A DNA stretch of 64,000 nucleotides from Acidobacteriaceae bacterium. GTDB lineage: Bacteria > Acidobacteriota > Terriglobia > Terriglobales > Acidobacteriaceae. The notes beneath the pieces are model-generated. The model was given only the letters and a program-made list of their open reading frames with translations, was not told the DNA's origin and did not search any database. Below are positions 14,148-22,214 of this stretch, in pieces. The number at the start of each line of letters is the position of its first letter. Position 1 is the stretch's first letter. Both the position numbers and the translations under genes were made by a program. Where the stretch lies: contig PKVW01000021.1 of assembly GCA_003131585.1 (NCBI GenBank), positions 55,354 through 119,353 on the forward strand. Direction: 5' to 3'.

Positions 14148-16334
14148 TCATCGGAGTACCGCAATGACAAGGTTTCCAGCACGGTCGAGGTGGAAGCGTT
14201 TGCCGGGCGGGATGACTGTGGTGGCGCTGTATTCGGTGACGATGGCGGGTCCGGAGTAAGTTGTGCCGGGGTTCAGGGCGTCGCGGGAGTAGATCGCGGT
14301 AGCGAGTTTCTTGCCGTCGAAGAAGACTGGGGCGTTGGGCGCGAAAAGCGATCCGAGCTTTGCTCGGCCTGGACGGCCGAGGGCGGCCGTCCCCACATGG
14401 GCTGTGCCCGCTTCACCAATCTTCTCCACATGTGCCGTAGTTGCTTTCAGTGGCGGCGATTTCACAACTGCGCGGAGGCGGACGGTTACTAGCTCTACTT
14501 CGCGCGTGGGATGGGCGTAGCCATAGCGACGCTGGTGTTCTTGTTGGAAATCGGCTAGCAGATTCCTGGTAAAGGGCAGGTTGAGTTCGTATCCCTGGCC
14601 TCGGTAGCGGATGTCGACGCTCGCTTGACAGTGCACTCTTCCCTGCCAGGCTTCCTGATGAAAATCTTTCGCGGCTTGCTTCCGCAGGGCAGAGAACTCA
14701 CGATCCAGTTGCGCGGCTGGAAGTTTGCCGGAGGCGTGCCACAGAATGGTGCGGGAGTAATCCTTGACCACGTCGCTGACCAGAACGCCGAGAGCGGAGA
14801 GCGCGCCGGGCAGGGCGGGCACGATCACGCGGGGGATGCTGAGGGCTTCGGCCAAGGCGCAGGCGTGGAGGCCTCCGGCGCCGCCGAAGGCGACCAGGGC
14901 GAAGTCGCGGGGATCGCGGCCGCGCTCGATGGAGACCACGCGAACGGCTTTCTCCATGGTGGCGTTCACCACGCGGACGACGCCGGCGGCGAAGCGATCG
15001 AGAGTGAGAGGATTTCCCTGAAGCTTGAGCCAATCGCGCGTGATGCGGCGGGTGCGGTCGACATCGAGAGTAAAGTCACCGCCGAGGAAGCGGGTAGACT
15101 GCAGGCGGCCGAGTAAGAGGTTGGCGTCAGTGACCGTGGGCTGCGTGCCCCGGCCGTAGCAGATGGGGCCGGGATCGGCGCCGGCGGATTCGGGACCGAC
15201 GCGGAGAACGCCGCCAGCGTCGAAGCGGGCGAGCGAGCCTCCGCCTGCGCCCACGGTGTGGATGTCGAGCATGGGGACGCCGATGGGGAGTCCGGCGACT
15301 TCGGCTTGGTTGGCGGTGGCGATGGCGCCTTCGACCAGAGAAACATCGGTGGAAGTGCCTCCCATGTCGAAGGCGATGATGCGGGGGAGGCCGCTGCGGC
15401 GGGCGCTGGCGGCGGCGCCGACTACGCCTCCGGCGGGACCGGAAAGAACGGCGCGGACCGGTTCACGGGCGGCGGCGGCCAGGGACGTGATACCGCCGCT
15501 GGATTGCATTACGAAGATTCGAGGGGCATTGGCGCGCTGAGGTCCCTCGGGAGCTAAAGCCCTGATCGAGTTGGACATCTTTTTCGCAGCGCTGAAGCGC
15601 CGCGCCACCCAAAAGCTTCCGGCTGCCGCACTGGTTGCTTCGTCCGCAGACAATTGCTGCGCCGAGCGCTGCTCTAGATTTTCCAGGTAGCGCTGCATGA
15701 CTGGCTGGAGGTAGGCGTTGATTACTACTGTGGATGTGCGTTCGTATTCGCGGAATTCGGGGAGGATTTTGTGAGAGATGGAGAGCGGGACGCCGAGGGG
15801 CTTTAGGACTTCGGCAATTTCTAACTCGGTTTTTGGATTCGCGAACGAGAAGAGCAACGAGATGGCGACGGACTCGGGGTGCTTCGCAGATACTTGGGAG
15901 AAGAGAGATTGCAAATCCGCGGGTGAAGGCGAGGTCAGGATTTCGCCCTCGCTGTCACTGCGTTCTGCGATGCCGAAGCGGAGATCGGCGGGGACGAGCG
16001 GTTCGACACGGTCGAAGAAGAAGTCGTAGAGCTTGGGGCGGGCCTGGCGGCCGATCTCGATGACGTCTTCAAAACCCGCAGTGGTGACCAGAGCGGTGCG
16101 CGCGCCTTTGCGTTCGAGCAGGGTGTTGGTGCCGACGGTGGTGCCGTGCAGGAGAATGAGTTCGCCTTCATGACTGATTTTGCGGAGGGCTTCGACGATG
16201 GCTTGGGAGGGATCGGCGGGAGTGGAGAAGACCTTCAACATGCGCAGGCGGCCAGCGTCCTCGATCCAGACACAATCGGTGAAGGTGCCGCCAGTGTCGA
16301 TGGCTACGCGGAGGGGTTGGGGGCGACGGGGCAT
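14148..16334 (-). CDS. Hydantoinase/5-oxoprolinase family protein (HyuA-like)
   Basis: 728 aa, longer than the usual ~690. The N-terminal ATPase-like fold starts RVAIDTGGTFTDCVWIEDAG, followed by LLHGTTVGTNTLLERKGART. The central HyuA domain has SGPAGGVVGAAA, IIAFDMGGTSTDVSLVEG and DIHTVGAGGGSLA. The family performs ATP-dependent opening of 5-oxoproline or hydantoin rings. No HyuB partner is adjacent, so the substrate is open. Two segments are encoded by palindromic repeats: residues about 241-263 (SFWVARRFSAAKKMSNSIRA) by a family A element and about 645-661 by a family B element. Both keep the frame and fall in linkers. Confidence 0.85.
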   Translation of the reverse strand: MPRRPQPLRVAIDTGGTFTDCVWIEDAGRLRMLKVFSTPADPSQAIVEALRKISHEGELILLHGTTVGTNTLLERKGARTALVTTAGFEDVIEIGRQARPKLYDFFFDRVEPLVPADLRFGIAERSDSEGEILTSPSPADLQSLFSQVSAKHPESVAISLLFSFANPKTELEIAEVLKPLGVPLSISHKILPEFREYERTSTVVINAYLQPVMQRYLENLEQRSAQQLSADEATSAAAGSFWVARRFSAAKKMSNSIRALAPEGPQRANAPRIFVMQSSGGITSLAAAAREPVRAVLSGPAGGVVGAAASARRSGLPRIIAFDMGGTSTDVSLVEGAIATANQAEVAGLPIGVPMLDIHTVGAGGGSLARFDAGGVLRVGPESAGADPGPICYGRGTQPTVTDANLLLGRLQSTRFLGGDFTLDVDRTRRITRDWLKLQGNPLTLDRFAAGVVRVVNATMEKAVRVVSIERGRDPRDFALVAFGGAGGLHACALAEALSIPRVIVPALPGALSALGVLVSDVVKDYSRTILWHASGKLPAAQLDREFSALRKQAAKDFHQEAWQGRVHCQASVDIRYRGQGYELNLPFTRNLLADFQQEHQRRYGYAHPTREVELVTVRLRAVVKSPPLKATTAHVEKIGEAGTAHVGTAALGRPGRAKLGSLFAPNAPVFFDGKKLATAIYSRDALNPGTTYSGPAIVTEYSATTVIPPGKRFHLDRAGNLVIAVLR
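14353..14401. repeat. Dispersed palindromic repeat, family B, inside hyuA
   Basis: CCGAGCTTTGCTCGG followed by GGACGGCCG-agg-GCGGCCGTCC and CCACATG. It matches 17206-17252 along its length, and the second stem carries compensatory changes between the copies (GGACgGCCG/CGGCcGTCC here, GGACaGCCG/CGGCtGTCC there). It is read in frame within the HyuA-like gene. Confidence 0.75.
15548..15614 (+). repeat. Dispersed palindromic repeat, family A (copy A), inside hyuA
   Basis: GCTAAAGCCC, 22 nt, then TTCGCAGCGCTGAAGCGCCGCG and CCACCCAAAA. It is the same element as the intergenic copies at 16384-16449 and 17110-17172 but lies inside the hyuA coding sequence, read antisense without a stop. Confidence 0.8.
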
Positions 16335-16383
16335 GGAGTTGAATTCGAAAATTTTCAGGCTACTGCAAGCTCCAGGTAGCTCA

Positions 16384-16449
16384 GGGGCTGAAGCCCTCAG
16401 TCAGGGGTTGGCATTTATCGCAGCGCTGGAAGCGCTGCGCCACCCAAAA
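16384..16449 (+). repeat. Dispersed palindromic repeat, family A (copy B)
   Basis: GGGGCTGAAGCCCT, 22 nt, TCGCAGCGCTGGAAGCGCTGCG, CCACCCAAAA, in the gap between hyuA and dinB-like genes. The hairpin core is perfect. Confidence 0.8.
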
Positions 16450-16490
16450 TCGGAGCGATTCAGCAGCTTGCTAGGGTAACATTTGCGGCT

Positions 16491-17096
16491 ATGAGATACG
16501 CATTTCTCGTCGAGACGTATGCGACCGAACGGGTGAAGGTGGTCAGCGTGTGGAGCGAGTTCCGGGACGAGGATCTTCGGGTGCGTCCGCGGGAGGACGA
16601 TGCGCGAGGCCGCAGTGTGCACGAACAGATGGTGCATCAGTGCATGAGCGAAGACCTGTGGTTCCGCAATATGCTGGGAATTGATGTGAGTGCGCCGCCG
16701 CTGCCGAAGCAGGAGGTGCGTTTGGAGTTCATGAAGCGGTATGCCGAGGACAGCGGGAAACGGCTGGCCGCGCTGTTGAAGAGGGATGAAGGTTGGTGGG
16801 AAGAGAATGTGAAGTTTTTCGATGTGCAACGGTCGCGGGCTTGGGTGATGACGCGGCGGATCGCGCATACCTCGCATCATCGGGGCCAGTTGATGGCGAT
16901 GCTGCGCATGCTGGGGCGGGATGTGCACAGCAATTACGGGCCGACTGCCGACACGGGTGGGCTGATGCAGAATCATGCGCCTATGATTTATGCGTATGCG
17001 AATTTGGAGGCGCTGTTCGTCGGGGAGAGTGCTGGAGGGGCGAAGGCTGCGTTGCCGGGGACTGGAGGGAAGGTGGTGACGGAAAGACCGGAGTAG
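16491..17096 (+). CDS. DinB family protein
   Basis: 201 aa. Four-helix DinB/YfiT-like fold with the expected histidine ligands in SVHEQMVHQCMSED and in AHTSHHRGQLMAMLRML. Family members are metal-dependent thiol transferases or damage-inducible proteins; the substrate is unknown. It starts at ATG 16491, about 40 bp after a family A repeat, and is followed by another family A and a family B repeat, so it is boxed in by palindromic elements. Confidence 0.82.
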   Translation: MRYAFLVETYATERVKVVSVWSEFRDEDLRVRPREDDARGRSVHEQMVHQCMSEDLWFRNMLGIDVSAPPLPKQEVRLEFMKRYAEDSGKRLAALLKRDEGWWEENVKFFDVQRSRAWVMTRRIAHTSHHRGQLMAMLRMLGRDVHSNYGPTADTGGLMQNHAPMIYAYANLEALFVGESAGGAKAALPGTGGKVVTERPE

Positions 17097-17109
17097 ATTG
17101 GGTACCTTG

Positions 17110-17172
17110 GAAGCTAAAGCCTCATCCATGGTGGAGCTTTTCGCAGCGCTAAAAGCGCCGCGCCACCCAAAG
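17110..17172 (+). repeat. Dispersed palindromic repeat, family A (copy C)
   Basis: GAAGCTAAAGCCTC, 20 nt, TTCGCAGCGCTAAAAGCGCCGCG, CCACCCAAAG, just downstream of dinB. It has a single mismatch in the hairpin core. Confidence 0.75.
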
Positions 17173-17205
17173 GCATATGGGCAGGAGTGCCCGCGCCACA
17201 ACCTT

Positions 17206-17252
17206 AGCCGAGCTTCGCTCGGCGGACAGCCGGGGGCGGCTGTCCCCACATA
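17206..17252. repeat. Dispersed palindromic repeat, family B (intergenic copy)
   Basis: CCGAGCTTCGCTCGG then GGACAGCCG-ggg-GCGGCTGTCC and CCACATATG. The first stem has loop TTC and the second is a perfect 9-bp stem. It lies between the convergent dinB-like and sucA genes and could double as a bidirectional transcript end. Confidence 0.7.
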
Positions 17253-17275
17253 TGATCTCATGATTTCCGTCGTCA

Positions 17276-19792
17276 CTATCCCTTTGTGGTGAAGGCTAAC
17301 GTCAGCAGCGTCTTCTGTTCTACTTCGTGCGCTTTGGCGCTTCCCGTTGCGGGGCTGGCGCTGGAGCTGCGTTTTACGGAGAGCACGTGGCGGGCTCCGG
17401 CGATGCGCTGGAGACGGGGGAGCATGTTGAAAAGCGCTCCCATGTTGGCGGGCTCTTCCTGCACCCAGACGATCTCGCCGGCGTCGCCGTGGCGGGCGAA
17501 TTCGGCGATGAGTTCTTTGTCCGGGAAGGGATAGATCTGTTCGAGAAATACGATGGCGGTGGAGTTGTCGTTTCTTTTTTTGCGCTCGGCGCGGAGCTCG
17601 TGGCCGATCTTGCCGGTGCAGACCAGGATGCGGTCGGCTTCTCCGATTTCAGTGTCGGCAAGCACGTTCTGGAAATTCTTGTGGGTGAAGTCCGCGATGG
17701 GCGATGACGCGTCGGGATGGCGCAGCATGCTCTTGGGAGTGAATACGACCAGCGGTTTGCGCCAGTGACGCAGGGCCTGGCGGCGCAGTAGATGAAAGTA
17801 TTGTGCGGCGTTGGAAGGCTGCGCGATCTGGATGTTGTGTTTCGCGGCGAGTTGCAGGAAGCGCTCAATGCGGGCGCTGGAGTGTTCCGGTCCCTGGCCT
17901 TCGTAGCCGTGGGGGAGAAGCAGGACGAGGCCGGAGAGCAGGTTCCACTTGGCTTCGCCGGCGGAGATGAATTGATCGATGATGGCTTGCGCGACGTTCA
18001 CGAAGTCGCCGAACTGAGCCTCCCAGAGGACCAGCGCTTCGGGATAGTCGCGGCTGTAGCCATACTCGAAGCCGAGCACGCCCGGTTCGGAAAGCGTCGA
18101 ATTATATACTTCGCAGCGGGCCTGGCCGGGCGCGATGTTTTCCAGCGGGACGTATTCGTTCTCGTTTTCGATATCGATCAGAGCGGAATGGCGCTGGTTG
18201 AAAGTGCCGCGGCGGGAGTCCTGGCCGGACAGGCGAACCGGAATACCGGCTTTTACCAGGCTCGCGAAGGCGAGAGCTTCGGCCATGCCATAGTCCGTGG
18301 CGCGTTTGCCCGCGCCCATTTCGGCGCGTTGCTCAAGAAGCTTCTTTACCTTGGGATGGATGTGGAAGCCTTCGGGGTAGGTGGTGAGGTCACGGGTAAG
18401 CTCGGTTAATTCTGCCGTGGAGAGTCCGGTTTCCACTTCGAATTCCGGCTTATGGAGGCCTCCATAGTATTGGTCCCAATACCTAGGCAAGTCTCGCATC
18501 AAGGGCTTCTGAGTGAGAGTGCCGGCTTTTTTCTGAGCGGATTCGAACTCAGCCTTGATGGCGGCGGCCTGCGCCGGAGCGTCGGTTATTCCGGTGTCGT
18601 CGGCGTAGATTTCCCACAGCGGTGGGTGTTCTTTGATCTTCTTGTAGAGCAGCGGCTGGGTAATGGTGGGGTCGTCGACTTCGCTGTGACCGTGGCGGCG
18701 GTAACCGATGAGGTCGATGACCACGTCGGTGCCGAACTGGTAGCGGTATTCGGTGGCGAGGCGGGCCACGCGGACCACGGCGTCAACGTCTTCTCCATTC
18801 ACGTGGAAGATGGGGATCGACTGGCGGCGCGCGATGCAGGCGGCGAAGCGGGTGGAGTGTTCTTCGATATAGCTGGTGGTGAATCCGAGCAGATTGTTAG
18901 CGATGACATGAATGGTGCCGCCGACGGTGTAGCCGGGAAGGTCGGCGTAATTCATGGTTTCGGCGAGGATGCCTTGTCCGGCGAAGGCGGCATCGCCGTG
19001 AACCAGCAGTGGCAGATATTTCTCGCGCCCGCCTTCTCCGGTGCGGTCTTGTTTGGCGCGAGTGCGGCCGACGGTGACGGGGTCGACGGCCTCGAGGTGG
19101 CTGGGGTTGGAAACCAGATGGATGTGAACCTTGTTGCCGCTACGAGTGATGTACTCGCCGGTCGCGCCCATGTGGTACTTGACGTCGCCGGAGCCGAGAA
19201 CGCTGCGCGGGTCGACGTCTTCGAAGCCGGCGAAGATTTCTTCGGGGGATCGGCGGGCTACATGGGCCATAACATTGAGGCGGCCGCGGTGGCTCATGCC
19301 CATCACGAGCTCGATGGCGCCGAGGCGGGAGCCGGTATCGAGAATTTCATCCACCAACGGGATCAGCGCGGTGACGCCTTCGAGCGAGAAGCGCTTGCTG
19401 CCCAAGTAACGCTGCTGCATGACCTGCTCGAAAATGTCGGCGCGGATGAGCAGGTCAAGGATGCGCCGCTGGTCTTCTTTCGGAGGCTCGGACTCCATGC
19501 GCTCGTGGATCCAGCGGCGCCGTTCGGGGGCGTAGATGTGGTTGATTTCGACGCCGATGGTCGAGGAGTAGATGGCGCGGGCTTCGCGGGCGTACTGGCT
19601 GTCGATCTGCAGTTCAACGGTCAGGCGGGGACGGAGAAAACCGAGGGGATCGAGATCGCCTTCGAGGTATCCCCATTGGCGGAAGGCGCTGAAGACGCGT
19701 TCGCGCTCGGAATTGACGCCGTTGTTGTTCGAGGTGTCGATGAGGGCGGCGCCAGCCTCACCGTTGGAAGTCTTCGATTCCGGGGTAGCCAT
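17276..19792 (-). CDS. sucA: 2-oxoglutarate dehydrogenase E1 component
   Basis: 838 aa. Thiamine-diphosphate-dependent decarboxylase of the TCA cycle. Landmarks: DLDPLGFLRPRLTVELQ, ELVMGMSHRGRLNVMAH, SGDVKYHMGATGEY, HGDAAFAGQGILAETMNYAD, IHVIANNLLGFTT, DLIGYRRHGHSEVDDP, and C-terminal QEEPANMGALFNMLPRL. It is about 95 residues shorter than the E. coli enzyme: the N-terminal segment that docks E1 to the E2 core is replaced by a short unrelated leader. No sucB or lpd gene is adjacent. ATG 19792 gives MATPESKTSNGEAG. Confidence 0.92.
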   Translation of the reverse strand: MATPESKTSNGEAGAALIDTSNNNGVNSERERVFSAFRQWGYLEGDLDPLGFLRPRLTVELQIDSQYAREARAIYSSTIGVEINHIYAPERRRWIHERMESEPPKEDQRRILDLLIRADIFEQVMQQRYLGSKRFSLEGVTALIPLVDEILDTGSRLGAIELVMGMSHRGRLNVMAHVARRSPEEIFAGFEDVDPRSVLGSGDVKYHMGATGEYITRSGNKVHIHLVSNPSHLEAVDPVTVGRTRAKQDRTGEGGREKYLPLLVHGDAAFAGQGILAETMNYADLPGYTVGGTIHVIANNLLGFTTSYIEEHSTRFAACIARRQSIPIFHVNGEDVDAVVRVARLATEYRYQFGTDVVIDLIGYRRHGHSEVDDPTITQPLLYKKIKEHPPLWEIYADDTGITDAPAQAAAIKAEFESAQKKAGTLTQKPLMRDLPRYWDQYYGGLHKPEFEVETGLSTAELTELTRDLTTYPEGFHIHPKVKKLLEQRAEMGAGKRATDYGMAEALAFASLVKAGIPVRLSGQDSRRGTFNQRHSALIDIENENEYVPLENIAPGQARCEVYNSTLSEPGVLGFEYGYSRDYPEALVLWEAQFGDFVNVAQAIIDQFISAGEAKWNLLSGLVLLLPHGYEGQGPEHSSARIERFLQLAAKHNIQIAQPSNAAQYFHLLRRQALRHWRKPLVVFTPKSMLRHPDASSPIADFTHKNFQNVLADTEIGEADRILVCTGKIGHELRAERKKRNDNSTAIVFLEQIYPFPDKELIAEFARHGDAGEIVWVQEEPANMGALFNMLPRLQRIAGARHVLSVKRSSSASPATGSAKAHEVEQKTLLTLAFTTKG

Positions 19793-19980
19793 ATGAGTTC
19801 GTTACTTAGGATAACGGATGCCGGGCCGGATCCGGAGGATTCTGGTCCTGGGAACCGATCAACCAAAGAAGGCGCAGAGGCAGAAAAAGACGGAAGCGGC
19901 TAGCGGGATTTTGGACATCCGCTTGCCGGAGCAGGCAAGGTAGACTTGCAGGAATCTCGGTAGGGAGCGAAACACCAGAC

Positions 19981-20784
19981 ATGCCAACTATTCTCGGAAT
20001 TCCGTTCGATGTGAACTCGTCCTGTCTGCGTGGACCGGCGGGCGCGCCGGCGAAGATCCGCGAGGCCCTGCGCAGTGACGCTTCCAACAAGTGGACGGAA
20101 CTGGGTGTGGACTTGGGTGCGGCGGGTGCCTTTGCGGACGCGGGCGATTTGCCGCTGAACGATTCGCCTGAGAGCGTCGGCGATGACTTCGCTGAGATTG
20201 AGCGCGCGGTGGGCAAGTTGTTGGCGAAGGGCGAGGCTCCGGTCTCGCTGGGCGGCGACCACTCGGTTACGTACCCGATTCTCAAGGCTTTTGCGCGGCG
20301 GTATCCCGAGCTGACGATCATTCATTTCGACGCTCATCCGGATTTATATGACGAGTTCGAGGGCAGCCGGGTGTCGCACGCGTGTCCGTTTGCGCGCATC
20401 ATGGAGGAGCGCCTGGCGAAGCGGCTGGTGCAGGTGGGCATTCGAACGATGAATGGCCATCAGCGCGAGCAGGCGGCGAGATTCGGCGTCGAGGTGGTGG
20501 AGATGCGAGCGCTTCCCGCATTCGATCGGCTCAAGATTCGGGGACCGGTTTATGTTTCGTTCGACATGGACGTGCTCGATCCGGCGTTTGCGCCGGGGAT
20601 CTCGCACCGCGAGCCGGGCGGGATCACGGTGCGGGAAGCGATCGCCCATCTGCATGCGATTGAGGGAACGATCGCCGGGGCGGACATCGTTGAATACAAC
20701 CCTGTGCAGGATGTTTCCGGAATGACGGCTACGGTCGCGGCCAAGATTCTGAAGGAAATCTTGGGGAAGATGATTATGGCGTAA
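19981..20784 (+). CDS. speB: Agmatinase / arginase-family ureohydrolase
   Basis: 267 aa. Binuclear manganese hydrolase. All metal-ligand motifs are visible: GGDHSVTYP, HFDAHPDLYDEFEG, SFDMDVLDPAFAPGISHREPGG, and a final EYNPVQDVSGMTA. The GGDHS, DAHxD and DMDxLDPxxAPG pattern and the short N-terminus favour agmatinase (agmatine to putrescine and urea), but related guanidino hydrolases cannot be ruled out. It is divergent from sucA and stands alone. Confidence 0.82.
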   Translation: MPTILGIPFDVNSSCLRGPAGAPAKIREALRSDASNKWTELGVDLGAAGAFADAGDLPLNDSPESVGDDFAEIERAVGKLLAKGEAPVSLGGDHSVTYPILKAFARRYPELTIIHFDAHPDLYDEFEGSRVSHACPFARIMEERLAKRLVQVGIRTMNGHQREQAARFGVEVVEMRALPAFDRLKIRGPVYVSFDMDVLDPAFAPGISHREPGGITVREAIAHLHAIEGTIAGADIVEYNPVQDVSGMTATVAAKILKEILGKMIMA

Positions 20785-20960
20785 TAAGCGGCGCTTCAAA
20801 CACGTCCCAGCAGGCAAGAAGCAAGAAACGCGGGGCTGATAGGAATGCCTTGCGGGGGTGCCGAGGACTTGATCAAGAATAATTGCGGGCGCCGGCGCGC
20901 TGGTGGCGAAGGCTGTGGAATAATGCTGCCGTCATTATACTTTCGCGATGGGGAGGCCCT

Positions 20961-21341
20961 GTGGCGGAGAATTCCAACCGAGCCCGCGATCATTTAGCCA
21001 ACGAGCGCACGTTTCTGGCCTGGGTGCGGACCAGTGTAGCGATTGTGGTGTTTGGGTTCGCGATTGGGCGATTTGCGATCGCGATGAGGCAGTTGACGGA
21101 GTTTCAGGGCCACGCGTCCAAGACGACGGGGCTTTCGGTGTGGATGGGGATGAGCGCGATTCTGGCGGGAGTGGTGATGGTCGTCGCCGGACTGACGCGC
21201 TATCGGAAGACACGAGCGCAACTGGATGAGGGGAAGTTTGAGCCGGCGGGATTTGTCGTGGATCTGATTACGATTCTGACGGTGTTGTTCGGGCTGGCGC
21301 TGGCGGGGTACTTGATTTACGTGGAGAAGAGCTTGGGATGA
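20961..21341 (+). CDS. DUF202 / YidH family membrane protein
   Basis: 126 aa from GTG 20961, four bases after GGGAGG; the track's upstream start adds a non-homologous leader. The family hallmark RDHLANERTFLAWVRTSVAI is at the N-terminus, followed by three membrane helices (about 23-40, 68-86 and 100-120). The function of DUF202 proteins is not established. About 100 bp separates it from rpiA on the same strand. Confidence 0.85.
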   Translation: MAENSNRARDHLANERTFLAWVRTSVAIVVFGFAIGRFAIAMRQLTEFQGHASKTTGLSVWMGMSAILAGVVMVVAGLTRYRKTRAQLDEGKFEPAGFVVDLITILTVLFGLALAGYLIYVEKSLG

Positions 21342-21444
21342 GTGGGCGGCAGGCTTAAGGAGGCTGCGGAAAGAGTCGGTTCCCGAATCGTAGGCGCCTC
21401 CCCAACCGGGCACTCCCGAAAGGAGTCCTCAGCATCGAAGACTT

Positions 21445-22128
21445 ATGGCGAACGATCGAGAAAAAGAAGCGGCGGCGCGGGCGAGCTTGCGATTCGTAGG
21501 AGATGGGCAGGTGGTGGGATTGGGCACCGGCTCGACTGCCGCTTATTTCATTCGGCTGCTGGGCGAGCAGGTGAAGAATGGGCTGCGGATTCGCGGCATA
21601 CCCACGTCGAACCGTTCGCAGGAGCAGGCGGCGAGCCTGGGGATTCCGCTCACCACGCTGGATGAATGTCAGGAGATCGATGTGACCGTGGACGGGGCGG
21701 ATGAAGTCGATCCGCAATTGCGGCTGATAAAAGGTGGAGGCGGAGCGCTATTACGGGAAAAAATTGTGGCTTCGGCTACCAAGCAACTCGTGATTGTGGC
21801 CGATGCGACGAAGAGAGTCCCGGTACTTGGAAGGTTTCCACTGCCGGTGGAAGTGGTCAAGTTCGCGCAGGCGATGGTGGCGAAGAAGATTGAGGCGCTG
21901 GGTGCGGAAGTTGGGCTGCGGCGGCAAGCGGAGGGTCAGCCGTATTTGACCGACGAGAACAATTACATTCTTGATTGCCGGTTCGGGCGGATTCCGGATG
22001 CAAATAGGCTGGCCCGGCAGCTTAGCGATATGCCGGGAGTGGTGGAACACGGTCTGTTCATTGGCATGGCGAGTGTGGTGCTGGTGGCAAACGGGAGTGA
22101 GATCGTCGAGCTGCGGCGCGGACATTAG
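21445..22128 (+). CDS. rpiA: Ribose-5-phosphate isomerase A
   Basis: 227 aa, the usual length. It interconverts ribose-5-P and ribulose-5-P in the pentose phosphate pathway. Motifs: VVGLGTGSTAAYFI, SNRSQEQAASLGIPL, DVTVDGADEVDPQLRLIKGGGGALLREKI and the C-terminal ITDxxNYILD-like YLTDENNYILDCRFG. Catalytic Asp (DGADE), Glu and Lys are present. It could receive ribose-5-P from the nucleoside locus about 32 kb away. Confidence 0.93.
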   Translation: MANDREKEAAARASLRFVGDGQVVGLGTGSTAAYFIRLLGEQVKNGLRIRGIPTSNRSQEQAASLGIPLTTLDECQEIDVTVDGADEVDPQLRLIKGGGGALLREKIVASATKQLVIVADATKRVPVLGRFPLPVEVVKFAQAMVAKKIEALGAEVGLRRQAEGQPYLTDENNYILDCRFGRIPDANRLARQLSDMPGVVEHGLFIGMASVVLVANGSEIVELRRGH

Positions 22129-22214
22129 GTTCGCAGCCCGTAAGGTTTATTTTGGAGTCGCTCTTCTCCGTGACTCCGCGATGAATTTAGTTCCTTCACA
22201 AAACCAGAGGCTCA

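Noticed and set aside
18452-19903. 483-aa plus-strand ORF
   Set aside because: Antisense shadow of sucA; Gly/Ala/Val/Asp-rich with no recognisable domain, as expected for the reverse frame of GC-rich coding DNA.
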